A stretch of 64,000 nt of DNA from Actinomycetes bacterium (GTDB lineage: Bacteria; Actinomycetota; Acidimicrobiia; Acidimicrobiales; Acidimicrobiaceae): contig JAKCDL010000013.1 of assembly GCA_021841935.1 (NCBI GenBank), positions 1 to 64,000 on the forward strand. The letters run 5' to 3'. Positions 1-8,979 of this stretch are shown piece by piece. A program made the translations under genes and the position numbers. The notes beneath the pieces were generated by a model, which ran no database searches, had not been told where the DNA came from, and saw only the letters and a list, made by a program, of their open reading frames with translations. Every line of letters begins with the position of its first letter. Position 1 is the first letter of the stretch.

Positions 1-121
1 TCTATGAGTGGGCTTCTCATCTTGAACCAAAGAGTGAATTTACGTCTTACCTTCGACAAGAATGACACCCTTTCTGCCAACAATCTATGTTGACTAAACA
101 GATGTCCACTAAATCTGGGTA

Positions 122-335
122 ACCTCAGGAGGTGCTGGGGCCATCTGCAGCACGCTGCAGATGGCCTCGACCCCGAACTCCTACTTGTGATGGTCGATGT
201 ACTCGACTATCAGCGGTGTGGGCGGTCGAGCTCCGCCGCGAAGAAAGCTGACGTGCTCTTTAGAATCGAGTTGGCCCGGCGCAGCTCGCGCACTTCCTGC
301 TCCAGCTCCGCGATGCGACGCTTCTCTGTGCTCGT
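122..335 (-). pseudogene. IS3-family insertion sequence relic (OrfA end / OrfB start)
   Basis: Reading leftward, positions 335-213 encode about 41 residues of the IS3 OrfA C-terminus: a leucine-zipper-like stretch (RIAELEQEVRELRRAN) followed by SAFFAAELDRPHR and a stop, which is the usual OrfA ending. A different frame then gives the beginning of OrfB (LIVEYIDHHK, stop, EFGVEAICSVLQ) and breaks off near 125. The arrangement of OrfA end overlapping OrfB start is that of an IS3 element, but only about 210 bp remain and OrfB has an internal stop, so it cannot transpose. The fragment is GC-rich compared with the genes that follow. Confidence 0.75.
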
Positions 336-362
336 CGTCCCGCCGATCGGGCCTTCGACACA

Positions 363-731
363 ACGCTGACGCCCTATAGCCTCTTCCTCGCGCTGGTCGA
401 CTAGTGGCTGACCGACCTCGGCCTGGAGAACAGGATCGCCCCGGCGACCTGGTTCAACTACGAGCGCGACACGAATCGGCTCGTGCCCCCTGCCTTGCGC
501 GACTATGCCCTGCGCGTGATCGGAGTCGCCGTGCGCATGGAGCTCGGCAAGCAGTCGTACGCCCGATCCAAACGCACCGAGACCGTGCTCCGCCTCGCCT
601 TCGGTCTCGCAGTCCGATACAAGGTGATCCACCGCAACCCGATCGATGGCGTCGCTCGCCTGCACAAGCCGAAGCGGACGCCGACCGCGTTGACCGTGAC
701 GGAGGTAAGCGCGATCCGGGCCGCGCTCAAT
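363..731 (+). pseudogene. broken tyrosine recombinase (phage-type integrase) fragment
   Basis: One frame reads like the N-terminal SAM-like core-binding domain of actinobacterial site-specific integrases: WLTDLGLENRIAPATWFNYE, then a helix-rich stretch, then VLRLAFGLAVRYKVIHRNP and a proline-rich hinge with ALTVTEVSAIRAAL, where the catalytic domain would start. The catalytic R-H-R-Y part is absent. A TAG stop at 402-404 lies in the frame just before WLTD, and a short block seems deleted around 520-550 where the family normally has a loop. It is a dead fragment embedded in GC-rich DNA next to an IS3 relic. Confidence 0.65.
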
Positions 732-788
732 CGCAGGGCTACCTCAAGGCGACAGAGCGCGACGAGCTCGCCGCCGCACTGGAGGCTC

Positions 789-1020
789 GCCATTAACGAT
801 GAACACCTCGACTCCCGGCTGGTCGCACTCGTCCGCGCGCTGAAGCCCAAGACGAACGAGCCGGTCTCGGCCAAGGTCCTCAACACCTGGATTGTCCAGG
901 CCGAGGGCAAACTCGGCGACGAAGCGAAGGGCGGTCGACTCGGCTGGCTCATCGCGTCCTCGGTCGCGATCGCCGCCGTGCAACGTGCCATCGACGTGGA
1001 GTGCCAGTGGGTGCGTGAGG
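789..1020 (+). pseudogene. possible AbiEii-type nucleotidyltransferase toxin N-terminal relic
   Basis: The frame gives about 75 residues of coding quality (NDEHLDSRLVALVRALKP, then VSAKVLNTWIVQAEGKLGDE and GRLGWLIASSVAIAAVQRAI) before degenerating. From memory this resembles the start of AbiEii/AbiGii-like nucleotidyltransferase toxins of high-GC actinobacteria, upstream of their LLKGG motif, which is missing here. In another frame the preceding bases (about 735-797) end in ATERDELAAALEARH and a stop that almost touches this frame, as the end of a partner antitoxin gene would. The family assignment is uncertain; that it is a truncated foreign gene is more secure. Confidence 0.35.
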
Positions 1021-1935
1021 TTCCACGCGACCCCGGGCTCCTTCGAGGCGAAAGCTCTACTGCTCGAATGCTTGTAAGCATGTGGCCTATGGACGGCGTC
1101 GCGGTGTGAGAATCGGAGCCTGCTATCACCCCTGGGACAAAACCCAGACGTCCCATCATCGTCTACGAATGTTCCTCTCGTGGAACACGTGCACTCGTGG
1201 AACGGCGTTGAGATGAGTGTGGGCTTTAAGTCTCGGGTTGGGCTTGGATGCCTTTGTCCACATCGTGGGGATCTCATATCGATCACAGACCCGTTCGACG
1301 AGGAATTGATTAGCAAGTAAATCCTTGGGGCTCTAAGAACTGGCCACCATTAGTTCAAATAACGGATCTAAGCGGAGCTCATCTAGATATCTTTAATTTA
1401 ATCGGGTAATAAGTGCGGATTGTGGGTTATGTGGACCAAGATGTTGAATCCCAAGTTCAGTCACAAATAGAACCCATGGCTCTTCTTCGTCCACATATCC
1501 ACATCCCTAGATTCCACCGACTCAGACTGCTCGGTTTGGTCAGGAATTGCAGAAGTCCTCACCCAACCATCATTTCGGTCAGATCGTCAATTCCGGGACA
1601 ATGTAACGCCTATGGTCGATTCCCGTTCCAAAAACTGATTGGGACTCAGAAAACAAACTCTCCAAATAACCCGGGGCGATTCATCTCTCAAAGTTGGTTA
1701 TGAATTAACCTTGTTTGAATTCGATAGCGTGGTGTAGCCGTTGTGCCCATTATTTGAGGTGATCTTTGTCTCGTCGCACGTGACGTTGAGTTTTTTCATG
1801 AAGAGTGTCGAAGCAATCGGTGCGATTTTTTGATCGATCGTTAAAATATGGCTACTTTTTCTGTCGGATAGTTGTTTTATTGATTTGAAAATTTCCACTA
1901 CATTGGGTGCTTAGCTGCTAACTTTGGGAGATTTG
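1021..1935. other. gene-free stretch after the GC-rich relics
   Basis: No convincing gene is seen. GC drops back to the window norm after about 1.1 kb, marking the right edge of the foreign scrap. Short open frames here (for example 1413-1703) have no ribosome site and read like random translation. Confidence 0.5.
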
Positions 1936-2433
1936 ATGTATAGGAAGATTGCATTTGTCTGTCTCGGCAATATCTGTCGATCACCAACAGCAGAATCGAT
2001 CGCCAAAAAGCGAGTAGTAGAGCGGGGATTGTCAATCGATATAGAGAGCTTTGGCACCGGTTCGTGGCACGTTGGAGGCGATGCCGATGCACAAGCACTT
2101 AGAGCATTGAAGCGTGCTGGGTATAGCCTAGAGAACCACAGGGCCAGACAGATTTTGCCAAGTGGTGGTGACGACGAAGTACTTTACGTGGCCCTTGACT
2201 ATTCGAATTATCGGGACCTTTCGAAATTTGCCTTCTTCGTAAGTCACCCAGATCACTTGACGATGTTGAGGTTCTTTGATCCGCAGTTATCAAATCTGGC
2301 AAAGAGGCCATCAAAGAGCTTTGATGTCGATGATCCTTACCATCTTGACGACGAATTCTACGACCAGACGCTCAAGACAATTGAACGTTGCATCGATCCC
2401 TTGATCGACTACGTCACTGTTGGAAGGTCGTAA
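1936..2433 (+). CDS. low-molecular-weight protein-tyrosine phosphatase
   Basis: A 165-residue cytosolic phosphatase of the LMW-PTP/arsenate-reductase fold. The P-loop CLGNICRS lies at residues 9-16, giving the CX5R signature with nucleophile C9 and phosphate-binding R15, followed by PTAE. A late VDDPYH supplies the general-acid Asp-Pro of the family. The length is usual. The ATG at 1936 is preferred over an in-frame TTG at 1924 because GGGAG (1926-1930) sits 5 bases upstream of it. The gene stands alone and converges with the LacI regulator 40 bp downstream. Its substrate (tyrosine-phosphorylated protein or low-molecular-weight phosphoester) cannot be told from sequence. Confidence 0.9.
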   Translation: MYRKIAFVCLGNICRSPTAESIAKKRVVERGLSIDIESFGTGSWHVGGDADAQALRALKRAGYSLENHRARQILPSGGDDEVLYVALDYSNYRDLSKFAFFVSHPDHLTMLRFFDPQLSNLAKRPSKSFDVDDPYHLDDEFYDQTLKTIERCIDPLIDYVTVGRS

Positions 2434-2473
2434 CTTTAGATTTCAATGTGAAGTTTCGCGAAAGAATGAAACT

Positions 2474-3568
2474 TTAACTTTGAATCGAGTGCTTGCAACT
2501 TGACTCTCTTACAACTAGGTCCGGCGTAAATCTGATTTCGCGGTGACGGTGCGTAGCGTCGGCTAGCTCCTCTAACAATAGCTTTGCAGCGGCGTGTCCC
2601 AGGTCATATTGTGGCTGACGAACCGAGGTCAATGGGGGCGATACTAGAGATGAAAATGTGATGTCGTCATAGCCGACGAGCGCGATGCGAGACAACAGAT
2701 CGGAACCACTTCTAGTAATGCCTCGCATTACTCCGATTGCTAAAAGATCGTTTGCACACATAATTGCTGTTATTGAAGGGTCAATATCCAGAAGACTATT
2801 TGCAATGTCCTCACCGGCGGCGATAGAGAGGGCTGGAACCCCTATGTCCACTATTTCAATTTTGTCGGTGTTGGAGTTGTTTTTGAGGGTTCTTATTGCG
2901 ACGTCGACTCCGGCGCGACGGTCGCGACATTGCCGGATTGAAGAAGGACCGTTTATAAATACGATTTTGCGGTGGCCCTCCTCTATTAGGTGTGTTACGG
3001 CGATGGAGCCTCCCTTTACGTCGTCGACCGTCACAGAGCAGAGCTCCCCAGAATTTGATTCGCGATCGACAAGTACGACTGGGGTACCACGGTCGTGAAA
3101 CTCAATAATTTGACCTAGATTGTCGTCGCTTGGGGTTATTAGGACGCCTTCGACTTGATGCTCTTCGAGGTGTCGGAGGTAGTTAGTCTCGCGTTCTTCG
3201 TTTCCATCCGTCGAGCATGCTATCAAGAGGTAGCCCTCAGGTCGAAGTGCATCTTCGGCACCCCTGATCATTTCGGTAAAAAAGGGGTTAGATGAGTCGA
3301 GAATTACAATCCCAATTGCCTTCGAGCCGCCCCCGCGAAGTTGGCGAGCTGCGATATTTCGAATGAATCCAGTCGCTTCGATGGCATCTAAAACCCTGTT
3401 TCGTGTAGCGGCAGCAACTCTATCTGGATCGTTTAGAACGTTTGAGACGGTTCCAAGTGATACTTTTGCCCAGTTTGCTACGTCGCGTATTGTCGCTTTC
3501 TTACCATCTTTGGTCGGATGGGTGCCGTCATCAAGACCTCCCCTAGTGGCACCATTATCTCCAACCAT
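2474..3568 (-). CDS. LacI-family regulator, probable rhamnose regulator
   Basis: A 364-residue LacI/GalR repressor. After a variable 24-residue N-terminal leader comes the helix-turn-helix ATIRDVANWAKVSLGTVSNVLN and the hinge helix region (AARQLRGGGSKAIGIVI), then a periplasmic-binding-protein-like effector domain with FINGPSSI, a long SITAIMCANDLLAIGVM segment, and VGYDDI near the end. A GGAGG site lies just upstream of the ATG. It is transcribed divergently from the rhamnose importer, and the intergenic region has a perfect LacI-type palindrome (3838-3851) plus a weaker copy (3583-3596) beside its own start. I infer that it represses the rha genes and itself, with L-rhamnose or a derivative as inducer. 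Confidence 0.9.
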   Translation of the reverse strand: MVGDNGATRGGLDDGTHPTKDGKKATIRDVANWAKVSLGTVSNVLNDPDRVAAATRNRVLDAIEATGFIRNIAARQLRGGGSKAIGIVILDSSNPFFTEMIRGAEDALRPEGYLLIACSTDGNEERETNYLRHLEEHQVEGVLITPSDDNLGQIIEFHDRGTPVVLVDRESNSGELCSVTVDDVKGGSIAVTHLIEEGHRKIVFINGPSSIRQCRDRRAGVDVAIRTLKNNSNTDKIEIVDIGVPALSIAAGEDIANSLLDIDPSITAIMCANDLLAIGVMRGITRSGSDLLSRIALVGYDDITFSSLVSPPLTSVRQPQYDLGHAAAKLLLEELADATHRHREIRFTPDLVVRESSCKHSIQS

Positions 3569-3582
3569 CGAGCCTCCGTAAG

Positions 3583-3596
3583 TTGAAACGTTTTTA
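3583..3596. promoter_or_regulatory. partial LacI-type operator near the regulator start
   Basis: TTGAAACGTTTTTA matches the perfect palindrome at 3838-3851 in its first 11 bases and the last base. It lies 14 bp before the start codon of the LacI gene, where a bound repressor would block the regulator's own promoter. The pair of sites about 255 bp apart could also allow looping. Inferred only. Confidence 0.45.
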
Positions 3597-3796
3597 TTGC
3601 AATCTACTTACAACGATAGCAAATTAGAGATACCTAAAGTTTGAAGACGTGGTTTTTTTAATTTGCAGGCACGGATATCGCATATAGCCTTTCGCTAAAC
3701 CCTCTGTCAAATATGTCTGTGAGATATGAAATACCATTTCATCAAGGTTTAATGAGTAGCCGTTGATTATTTCTTATCAGAAATTTTACATTTAGC

Positions 3797-3825
3797 TTGA
3801 ATCTCGTTAACTTTGCCGTTACACT
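3797..3825 (+). promoter_or_regulatory. candidate promoter of the rhamnose operon
   Basis: TTGAAT (3797-3802) and TACACT (3820-3825) are separated by 17 bp and each match the vegetative sigma consensus at 4 of 6 positions. The predicted start site would fall next to the palindromic operator at 3838-3851. Position and spacing are the only evidence. Confidence 0.35.
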
Positions 3826-3837
3826 AAGGATATGTTT

Positions 3838-3851
3838 TTGAAACGTTTCAA
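3838..3851. promoter_or_regulatory. perfect palindromic LacI-family operator
   Basis: TTGAAACGTTTCAA is a perfect 14-bp palindrome with the central CG typical of LacI/GalR operators. It lies about 80 bp upstream of the first importer gene and just after a candidate promoter, between the divergent LacI gene and the rha operon. A bound repressor here would block initiation. Confidence 0.75.
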
Positions 3852-3881
3852 TAAATGAATTCAAAAGCGTGTGTTGGGGGG

Positions 3882-3900
3882 TCGAGAGTTTAACTCTCGA
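3882..3900. promoter_or_regulatory. inverted repeat in the rhamnose operon leader
   Basis: TCGAGAGTT-T-AACTCTCGA forms two perfect 9-base arms around one base, 30 bp before the TTG start of the ATPase gene. In RNA it would fold into a 7-bp stem with a 5-base loop just upstream of the ribosome site; in DNA it could be a second regulator's site. Function unknown. Confidence 0.4.
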
Positions 3901-3929
3901 ATTGCTTTGAAATTTTCGGGGGAACATCT

Positions 3930-5444
3930 TTGAGTAATCAATTCGATCCTGTTATTTCCCTAAGAGGTGCTAAAAAATACTTTGGTGCAGTTCATGCGTT
4001 AGAAGACGGCCAGATAGAGCTGTTTTCTGGCGAGGCTCATGCCCTTGTTGGTGAAAATGGTGCTGGGAAATCGACGTTAGTAAAGATCTTTGCTGGGCTT
4101 CATCGTCCAGATAGTGGCACCCTCACCGTCGATGGGAAAGTGGTGCACTTCGATTCGCCTCGAGCTGCAATCGAATCTGGTATCGCAGTGATCTACCAAG
4201 AGCCAACGTTATTTCCAGATCTTACCGTCGCTGAAAATATCTTCATGGAGCGACAACCACAACGAAGCTTCAAAAGGATCGATTTTCGTCGAATGAATCG
4301 TGAAGCAAGAGAGATTTTTTCACGACTTGAGGTGGTATTAGATCCAACGCGACTCGCTCTTGGTCTGTCGATTGCAGAACAGCAGATCGTTGAGATCGCG
4401 AAGGCTTTGTCATTGGATGCTCGTGTAATAGTTATGGATGAACCAACTGCAGCCCTTTCGTCGGTTGAGGTTGATCGCCTTTTTAGAGTATCAGAGACCC
4501 TGAAGGCCTCTGGTGTAGCGATACTTTTTATCTCTCACCGTCTCGATGAAGTATTTGCCCTATGTGAGAGGGTAACTGTGATGCGCGATGGTCGTTTTGT
4601 TACATCAAGCCTAACGAACGAAACTGACGAAAATAGTCTGGTCAGGGCAATGGTTGGTAGGGACCTAGAAAAGCGAACCGATCAGCTTAGGCAATTTGAT
4701 CAAAGGGCGCTATTGGAGGTCGAGCACCTCACCCTTGAAGGCCTCTTTGTCGATATATCATTCACTGTGGCGGCCGGAGAGATAGTGGCTCTTTCAGGAC
4801 TTGTTGGAGCTGGTAGAAGTGAGGTTGCAACTGCGATCTTCGGTATTCGGCGCTACGACCATGGAAGAGTTTCAGTTGATGGCAAGGAGCTAAGGCGCGG
4901 TTCCCCCTCGGCAGCTATGACATCTGGTATCGGTCTTGTCCCAGAGGATCGTCGACTCCAAGGTTTGGTGATGGAGCAGTCGATTTCCAGAAATATATCC
5001 ATGGGTTCTCTGAAGAGTCTCAAGAAGAACGGCGTCATTCGAGCCTTCACCGAGACGCGTTTTGCAGCTGATTGGTCGGTGAAGCTTCAAATAAAGTACG
5101 GCAATCTAGGAAACTCAGTTTCAACTCTCTCTGGAGGCAACCAGCAGAAGGTCGTCTTGGCAAAGTGGATGGCGCGCTCCCCAAAGATCTTGATTGTGGA
5201 CGAGCCAACGCGTGGAATCGATATCGGTACGAAAGCTGAAGTACACAGGTTGATTTTGGAGCTAGCGAGAAGTGGGGTAGCAGTATTAGTTATCTCATCC
5301 GAGCTTCCGGAAGTATTAAACTTGGCGGATCGTATTTTGGTGATGCGCGAAGGACGCCTCGTCGCTGAATTTACCCACGACGATGCGAGTGAAGAGGCGA
5401 TCATCGGAGCTGCGACCCTGTCGTCGGAGGTTAGTGCCTCATGA
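3930..5444 (+). CDS. rhaT: rhamnose ABC importer, double ATPase subunit
   Basis: A 504-residue ATPase of the CUT2 sugar-importer class (RbsA/MglA/RhaT type) with two nucleotide-binding halves. The first has Walker A GENGAGKST (41-49), the signature-like LSIAEQQIVEIAKAL and Walker B VIVMDEPTAAL. The second has the degenerate Walker A GLVGAGRSE, signature LSGGNQQKV and Walker B ILIVDEPTRG, the asymmetry normal for this class. Start is TTG with GGGGGA 7 bases upstream. It is the first gene of the import operon and overlaps the next by the 4 bases ATGA. Rhamnose is assigned from the catabolic genes downstream; other deoxysugars are possible. Confidence 0.88.
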   Translation: MSNQFDPVISLRGAKKYFGAVHALEDGQIELFSGEAHALVGENGAGKSTLVKIFAGLHRPDSGTLTVDGKVVHFDSPRAAIESGIAVIYQEPTLFPDLTVAENIFMERQPQRSFKRIDFRRMNREAREIFSRLEVVLDPTRLALGLSIAEQQIVEIAKALSLDARVIVMDEPTAALSSVEVDRLFRVSETLKASGVAILFISHRLDEVFALCERVTVMRDGRFVTSSLTNETDENSLVRAMVGRDLEKRTDQLRQFDQRALLEVEHLTLEGLFVDISFTVAAGEIVALSGLVGAGRSEVATAIFGIRRYDHGRVSVDGKELRRGSPSAAMTSGIGLVPEDRRLQGLVMEQSISRNISMGSLKSLKKNGVIRAFTETRFAADWSVKLQIKYGNLGNSVSTLSGGNQQKVVLAKWMARSPKILIVDEPTRGIDIGTKAEVHRLILELARSGVAVLVISSELPEVLNLADRILVMREGRLVAEFTHDDASEEAIIGAATLSSEVSAS

Positions 5445-6511
5445 CAGTTCTAGAGAACAATTCACGAGACCATTCTCTAAGTGGTGGACCTGCAATCGAC
5501 TTTGCTCCGAGTGGTGCTTCTCGATTTACCTCGATCGTGTTTCGAGCAAGAGAGTTCGGAATATTTGGAATTCTGGTTGTTTTCGTCCTCATTACAACCG
5601 CTATAAAGCCAAGATTCCTGGCGGCTCAGAACATCAAGTTCATCTTGATTGACACCACGATTTTTGCTCTGCTTGCACTTGGTGAGACGATGGTGGTTAT
5701 CTCAAAGAACGTTGATCTTTCGATCGGTTCGATCCTTGGCATTTCTGCATTTGTCTCGTCTAACCTCTACCAGCAGTTTCACCATATTTCAATATTGCTG
5801 GTCTTTACTACCGGTATTGGAATCGGGCTCGTCTTTGGATTAATAAACGGCGTTCTTGTCGCATTCGGTAGGGTTCCAAGTCTCGTAGTAACCCTTGCAT
5901 CCCTCTACATCATCAGAGGAATAGACGTCCTGTACGTAGGCGGGCAACAGGTAGTTGCCTCCTCGCTTCCTTCTAACTTCCTCTCGGTAACCTCGTCATC
6001 TCTTGGCCCAGTCCCGATTATTTCAATCGTGGTTGCAATAGTTATATTCGTTGGCTCTTACTACCTCAAGAACTATCGGTCAGGGCGTGATCTATATGCA
6101 ATTGGATCTAGCGATCTTGCAGCTGGATTAGTTGGAATTCCGATTGCCAAGAGAGTCTTTACGTCATTTGCCTTATCGGGAATGATAGCTGGACTAGCAG
6201 GGGTTATCTGGGCTTCTTACTATGGAACTGTCGACTCCACCGCTGGAACGGGATACGAGTTCACGGTAGTTACCGCGGTTGTTGTCGGTGGCGTAGCGAT
6301 CTTTGGTGGTAGCGGAAGCGCAGTTGGAGCCGCAATTGGAGCCCTGCTTCTAAACACCATCAATTCGTCCCTTTACGTACTAGGGGTCTCAGCGTTCTGG
6401 GACCAAGCGATCAGCGGTCTTTTGCTGATCCTAGCTATTGCTTTGGATCGAGGGCTTGGTCTTTATGTAGCCAAGTCGCTACGAAAAAGGAGTTCTCGTG
6501 TTGCAAGTTGA
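5441..6511 (+). CDS. rhaP: sugar ABC importer permease 1
   Basis: A 356-residue CUT2 permease (RbsC/RhaP type) with about 8-10 hydrophobic segments after a polar N-terminus of about 40 residues. Family features are the ALLALGETMVVISKNVDLSIGS region early in the protein and the late GGVAIFGGSGSAVGAAIGAL loop that contacts the ATPase. Its ATG overlaps the ATPase stop as ATGA, with GGAGG 10 bases upstream, so translation is coupled. It would pair with the second permease to form the membrane channel. Confidence 0.87.
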   Translation: MTVLENNSRDHSLSGGPAIDFAPSGASRFTSIVFRAREFGIFGILVVFVLITTAIKPRFLAAQNIKFILIDTTIFALLALGETMVVISKNVDLSIGSILGISAFVSSNLYQQFHHISILLVFTTGIGIGLVFGLINGVLVAFGRVPSLVVTLASLYIIRGIDVLYVGGQQVVASSLPSNFLSVTSSSLGPVPIISIVVAIVIFVGSYYLKNYRSGRDLYAIGSSDLAAGLVGIPIAKRVFTSFALSGMIAGLAGVIWASYYGTVDSTAGTGYEFTVVTAVVVGGVAIFGGSGSAVGAAIGALLLNTINSSLYVLGVSAFWDQAISGLLLILAIALDRGLGLYVAKSLRKRSSRVAS

Positions 6512-7553
6512 TTCCGTCAAAGCGGGCGATATCGAGGGTGGTACAGCCAAGAGTAACTCCTTTGAGATTCGAAATTTAGTGAGGTGGGAGAGCGGGCTTG
6601 CTGTAGTTCTTATTGCCTCATTGGTGATCGGCACAGTTGCCTCGCCGCAATTTATAACTTCGGCGAACTTCTTCAACATCGGACTTTCAGTTGGAGACAT
6701 AGCGATAATGGCCTTGCCGCTAACGTTGATCGTTATCACGGGGGAGATAGACCTTTCGGTAGCCTCGACTCTCGGACTGTCATCCTCTCTACTTGGTTAT
6801 CTTTGGATACATGGATGGCCGATGCAGTTGATACTGCCTGTCGTGGTCATCGTTGGAGCGCTACTTGGTTTTATAAATGGCTTTCTGGTGACCAAGCTCG
6901 GACTTCCATCTCTTGCCGTAACTATAGGAACACTCACTCTGTATCGAGGAGTTGCCCTTATCTTGCTTGGTTCAAATATCGTCTCCAACTTTCCGACGAC
7001 CTTCACGACTATTGGAGTAACTCCAATACCTGGAACTCCACTACCTTGGTCGGTTGGGATATTTATAGTTTTGGCCTTGATCTTTGGAGTGGTCGCACAC
7101 TTTACTCCACTTGGTCGATCCATCTTTGCAATTGGAGCTAACGCTGAGGCGGCTGCCTATTCAGGTATCAAGGTAAAGGCGATTAAGTTGCGCCTATATG
7201 TACTATCTGGGATTATCTGCTCTATTGCCGGAATACTTTTTACCTTCCGATTGGCTACTGCGGAGTACGATAACGCAACTGGCCTTGAATTAAATGCTGT
7301 ATCGATTGTATTGCTCGCAGGCGTTTCAATATTTGGCGGTCGAGGTACGATCCTAGGGGTTGTTCTTGCAGCTGCAACTGTAGGTGCAATTGGAAACGCT
7401 CTGCTGCTAGCCAACTTTCCTCAGCAAGCAATGGGACTTATCAATGGTGGCCTTCTCTTGGTGAGCGTCTTTGTTCCTAACTCGCGGGACCTTGTAAATC
7501 GTTTCAAAGGGCAAATTGGACGAGTTCGACTCGTCGGAACGCGGAGGGGCTAG
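6498..7553 (+). CDS. rhaQ: sugar ABC importer permease 2
   Basis: A 351-residue paralogue of the preceding permease, again with a polar N-terminal stretch, the LPLTLIVITGEIDLSVAS region and the GVSIFGGRGTILGVVL coupling loop. GTG at 6498 is chosen because AAGGAG (6487-6492) lies upstream; this makes a 14-bp overlap with rhaP. Two different permeases in one importer is the RhaPQ arrangement and distinguishes it from ribose systems with one. About 270 bp separate it from the binding protein, a gap that includes a weak inverted repeat (7623-7642). Confidence 0.87.
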   Translation: MLQVDSVKAGDIEGGTAKSNSFEIRNLVRWESGLAVVLIASLVIGTVASPQFITSANFFNIGLSVGDIAIMALPLTLIVITGEIDLSVASTLGLSSSLLGYLWIHGWPMQLILPVVVIVGALLGFINGFLVTKLGLPSLAVTIGTLTLYRGVALILLGSNIVSNFPTTFTTIGVTPIPGTPLPWSVGIFIVLALIFGVVAHFTPLGRSIFAIGANAEAAAYSGIKVKAIKLRLYVLSGIICSIAGILFTFRLATAEYDNATGLELNAVSIVLLAGVSIFGGRGTILGVVLAAATVGAIGNALLLANFPQQAMGLINGGLLLVSVFVPNSRDLVNRFKGQIGRVRLVGTRRG

Positions 7554-7822
7554 TAACGGTGATGGCTGATTTGAGACCAAATCCTTCGCTCTTCGATGCT
7601 CACTGACGTATATAGATATTTTCTAACTTTTATCGAAGTTAGGTGGTTTTGGATGAGGCACGAGTTCGCCAATTTAGCGGCGGGGCTGCATGCTAATCGG
7701 TGCTCGTCTCCTCTCTTAGTTCAAGGAGGTGCAGGGGAAGAGAATAGTCAATTTGTCAAGATCTAAAGGATCTTTGACTTTGGGAAATTTTGGTGATTTC
7801 CTCACGTGATGGGGGAAAAGTT

Positions 7823-8911
7823 ATGCAAGGAAAGTCAATGTTTTCAAAGAGAAAGACAACCACGGCACTTCTTTTAGGTGCATCTTCGGTTGCGTTGGTA
7901 GCGTGCGGTACTACCGTATCATCCTCAACATCAACTACAGCGGCGTCATCGGCTACAACTCAGGCCGCGTCGTCTGGTGGGTCGATCAAGACGGGTTTGA
8001 AGGTAGTAGTCATACCTAAGGTAATAGGAAACTCGTACTTCACTACGGCCGATTCCGTTCAATCAGGAGGTGCTTTGGCTGCACTTCAGTCATTGGGCGA
8101 AGTAGGTTCTGAGACAAGTGGTACAGCGGCAACTCCATCTTCTCAGCTTCCAGTTATCCAAAGTGCAATTACCCAGGGTGCTAATGCACTGGTAATCTCT
8201 GCCACGGACCCAACTGCTCTATGTCCTACGCTGAATCAAGCAATGGCCAAGGGGATAACAGTTGTTACCTACGATAGTGATGCGCCAACTTGTCGCGATC
8301 TATTTGTGAATCAGGCCAGTACGGCTGAGATCGGAACGAGTGAAGTTGATCTGTTGGCAAAGCAGATAAATTCGACTGGTGACATAGCCATCGTTTCGGC
8401 TACGGCGTCTGCAACGAATCAAAATGCATGGATCGGATACATGAAGCAAGAGCTTACAAAGTATCCAAATATGCATCTAGTTTCTATCGTCTACGGTAAC
8501 GATGACCCAGCAACGGCCACCGCTGTGACCCAGGGTCTGCTTCAACAATATCCGAACTTGAAAGGCATTATTTCGCCGACGACGGTAGGAATTGCAGCGG
8601 CTGCGGCCCTTCTTGATACCCCTCAATATCGTGGAAAGATAGCACTTACTGGACTTGGAACTCCAAATGAGATGAAGAAGTACGTTGCCGATGGTACCGT
8701 GACCGCGTTTGAACTTTGGAATCCTGCCAACTTGGGCTATCTAGCAGGATATGCTGCTGCTGAATTGGCGAGCAAGGCGATTACGAATGCTCCAGGTCAG
8801 ACTTTCACAGCAGGTAAGTTGGGCAAGTACACCATTGCTTCGGACCATTCGATCTTGCTAGGCGCCCCCTACGTCTTCGACAAGTCAAACATCAATAACT
8901 TCAACTTCTAA
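7823..8911 (+). CDS. rhaS: sugar-binding lipoprotein of the rhamnose importer
   Basis: A periplasmic-binding-protein type lipoprotein of about 362 residues. The N-terminus is basic (KRKTT), then a hydrophobic segment ending in the lipobox LVAC, whose Cys would be lipidated, then a Ser/Thr/Ala-rich linker. The mature part has the two-lobe CUT2 receptor fold with GNSYF near the start, ALVISATDPTAL, VVTYDSDAP and a late LTGLGTPNEM. ATG at 7823 has GGGGGA 8 bases upstream; another ATG at 7838 with AAGGAAAG is possible, and a TTG at 7790 is less likely. It lies between the permeases and the catabolic genes. Confidence 0.87.
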   Translation: MQGKSMFSKRKTTTALLLGASSVALVACGTTVSSSTSTTAASSATTQAASSGGSIKTGLKVVVIPKVIGNSYFTTADSVQSGGALAALQSLGEVGSETSGTAATPSSQLPVIQSAITQGANALVISATDPTALCPTLNQAMAKGITVVTYDSDAPTCRDLFVNQASTAEIGTSEVDLLAKQINSTGDIAIVSATASATNQNAWIGYMKQELTKYPNMHLVSIVYGNDDPATATAVTQGLLQQYPNLKGIISPTTVGIAAAAALLDTPQYRGKIALTGLGTPNEMKKYVADGTVTAFELWNPANLGYLAGYAAAELASKAITNAPGQTFTAGKLGKYTIASDHSILLGAPYVFDKSNINNFNF

Positions 8912-8926
8912 ATTCCCCACGAGTGA

Positions 8927-8955
8927 CGGGGCGCCACCCCTTAAATAGCGCCCCG
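8927..8955 (+). other. GC-rich intercistronic stem-loop
   Basis: CGGGGCGC (8927-8934) and GCGCCCCG (8948-8955) form a perfect 8-bp stem with a 13-base loop. It lies 15 bp after the binding-protein stop and no T-run follows, so it looks more like an RNA-stabilising or processing hairpin than a terminator. Such hairpins commonly raise binding-protein levels relative to downstream genes. Confidence 0.5.
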
Positions 8956-8979
8956 CCACCCCAGGCGACGGAGGTCGTT

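Noticed and set aside
744-1316. 190-codon minus-strand frame across the GC-rich relic
   Set aside because: Antisense of the plus-strand relic; long only because GC-rich DNA has few stops.
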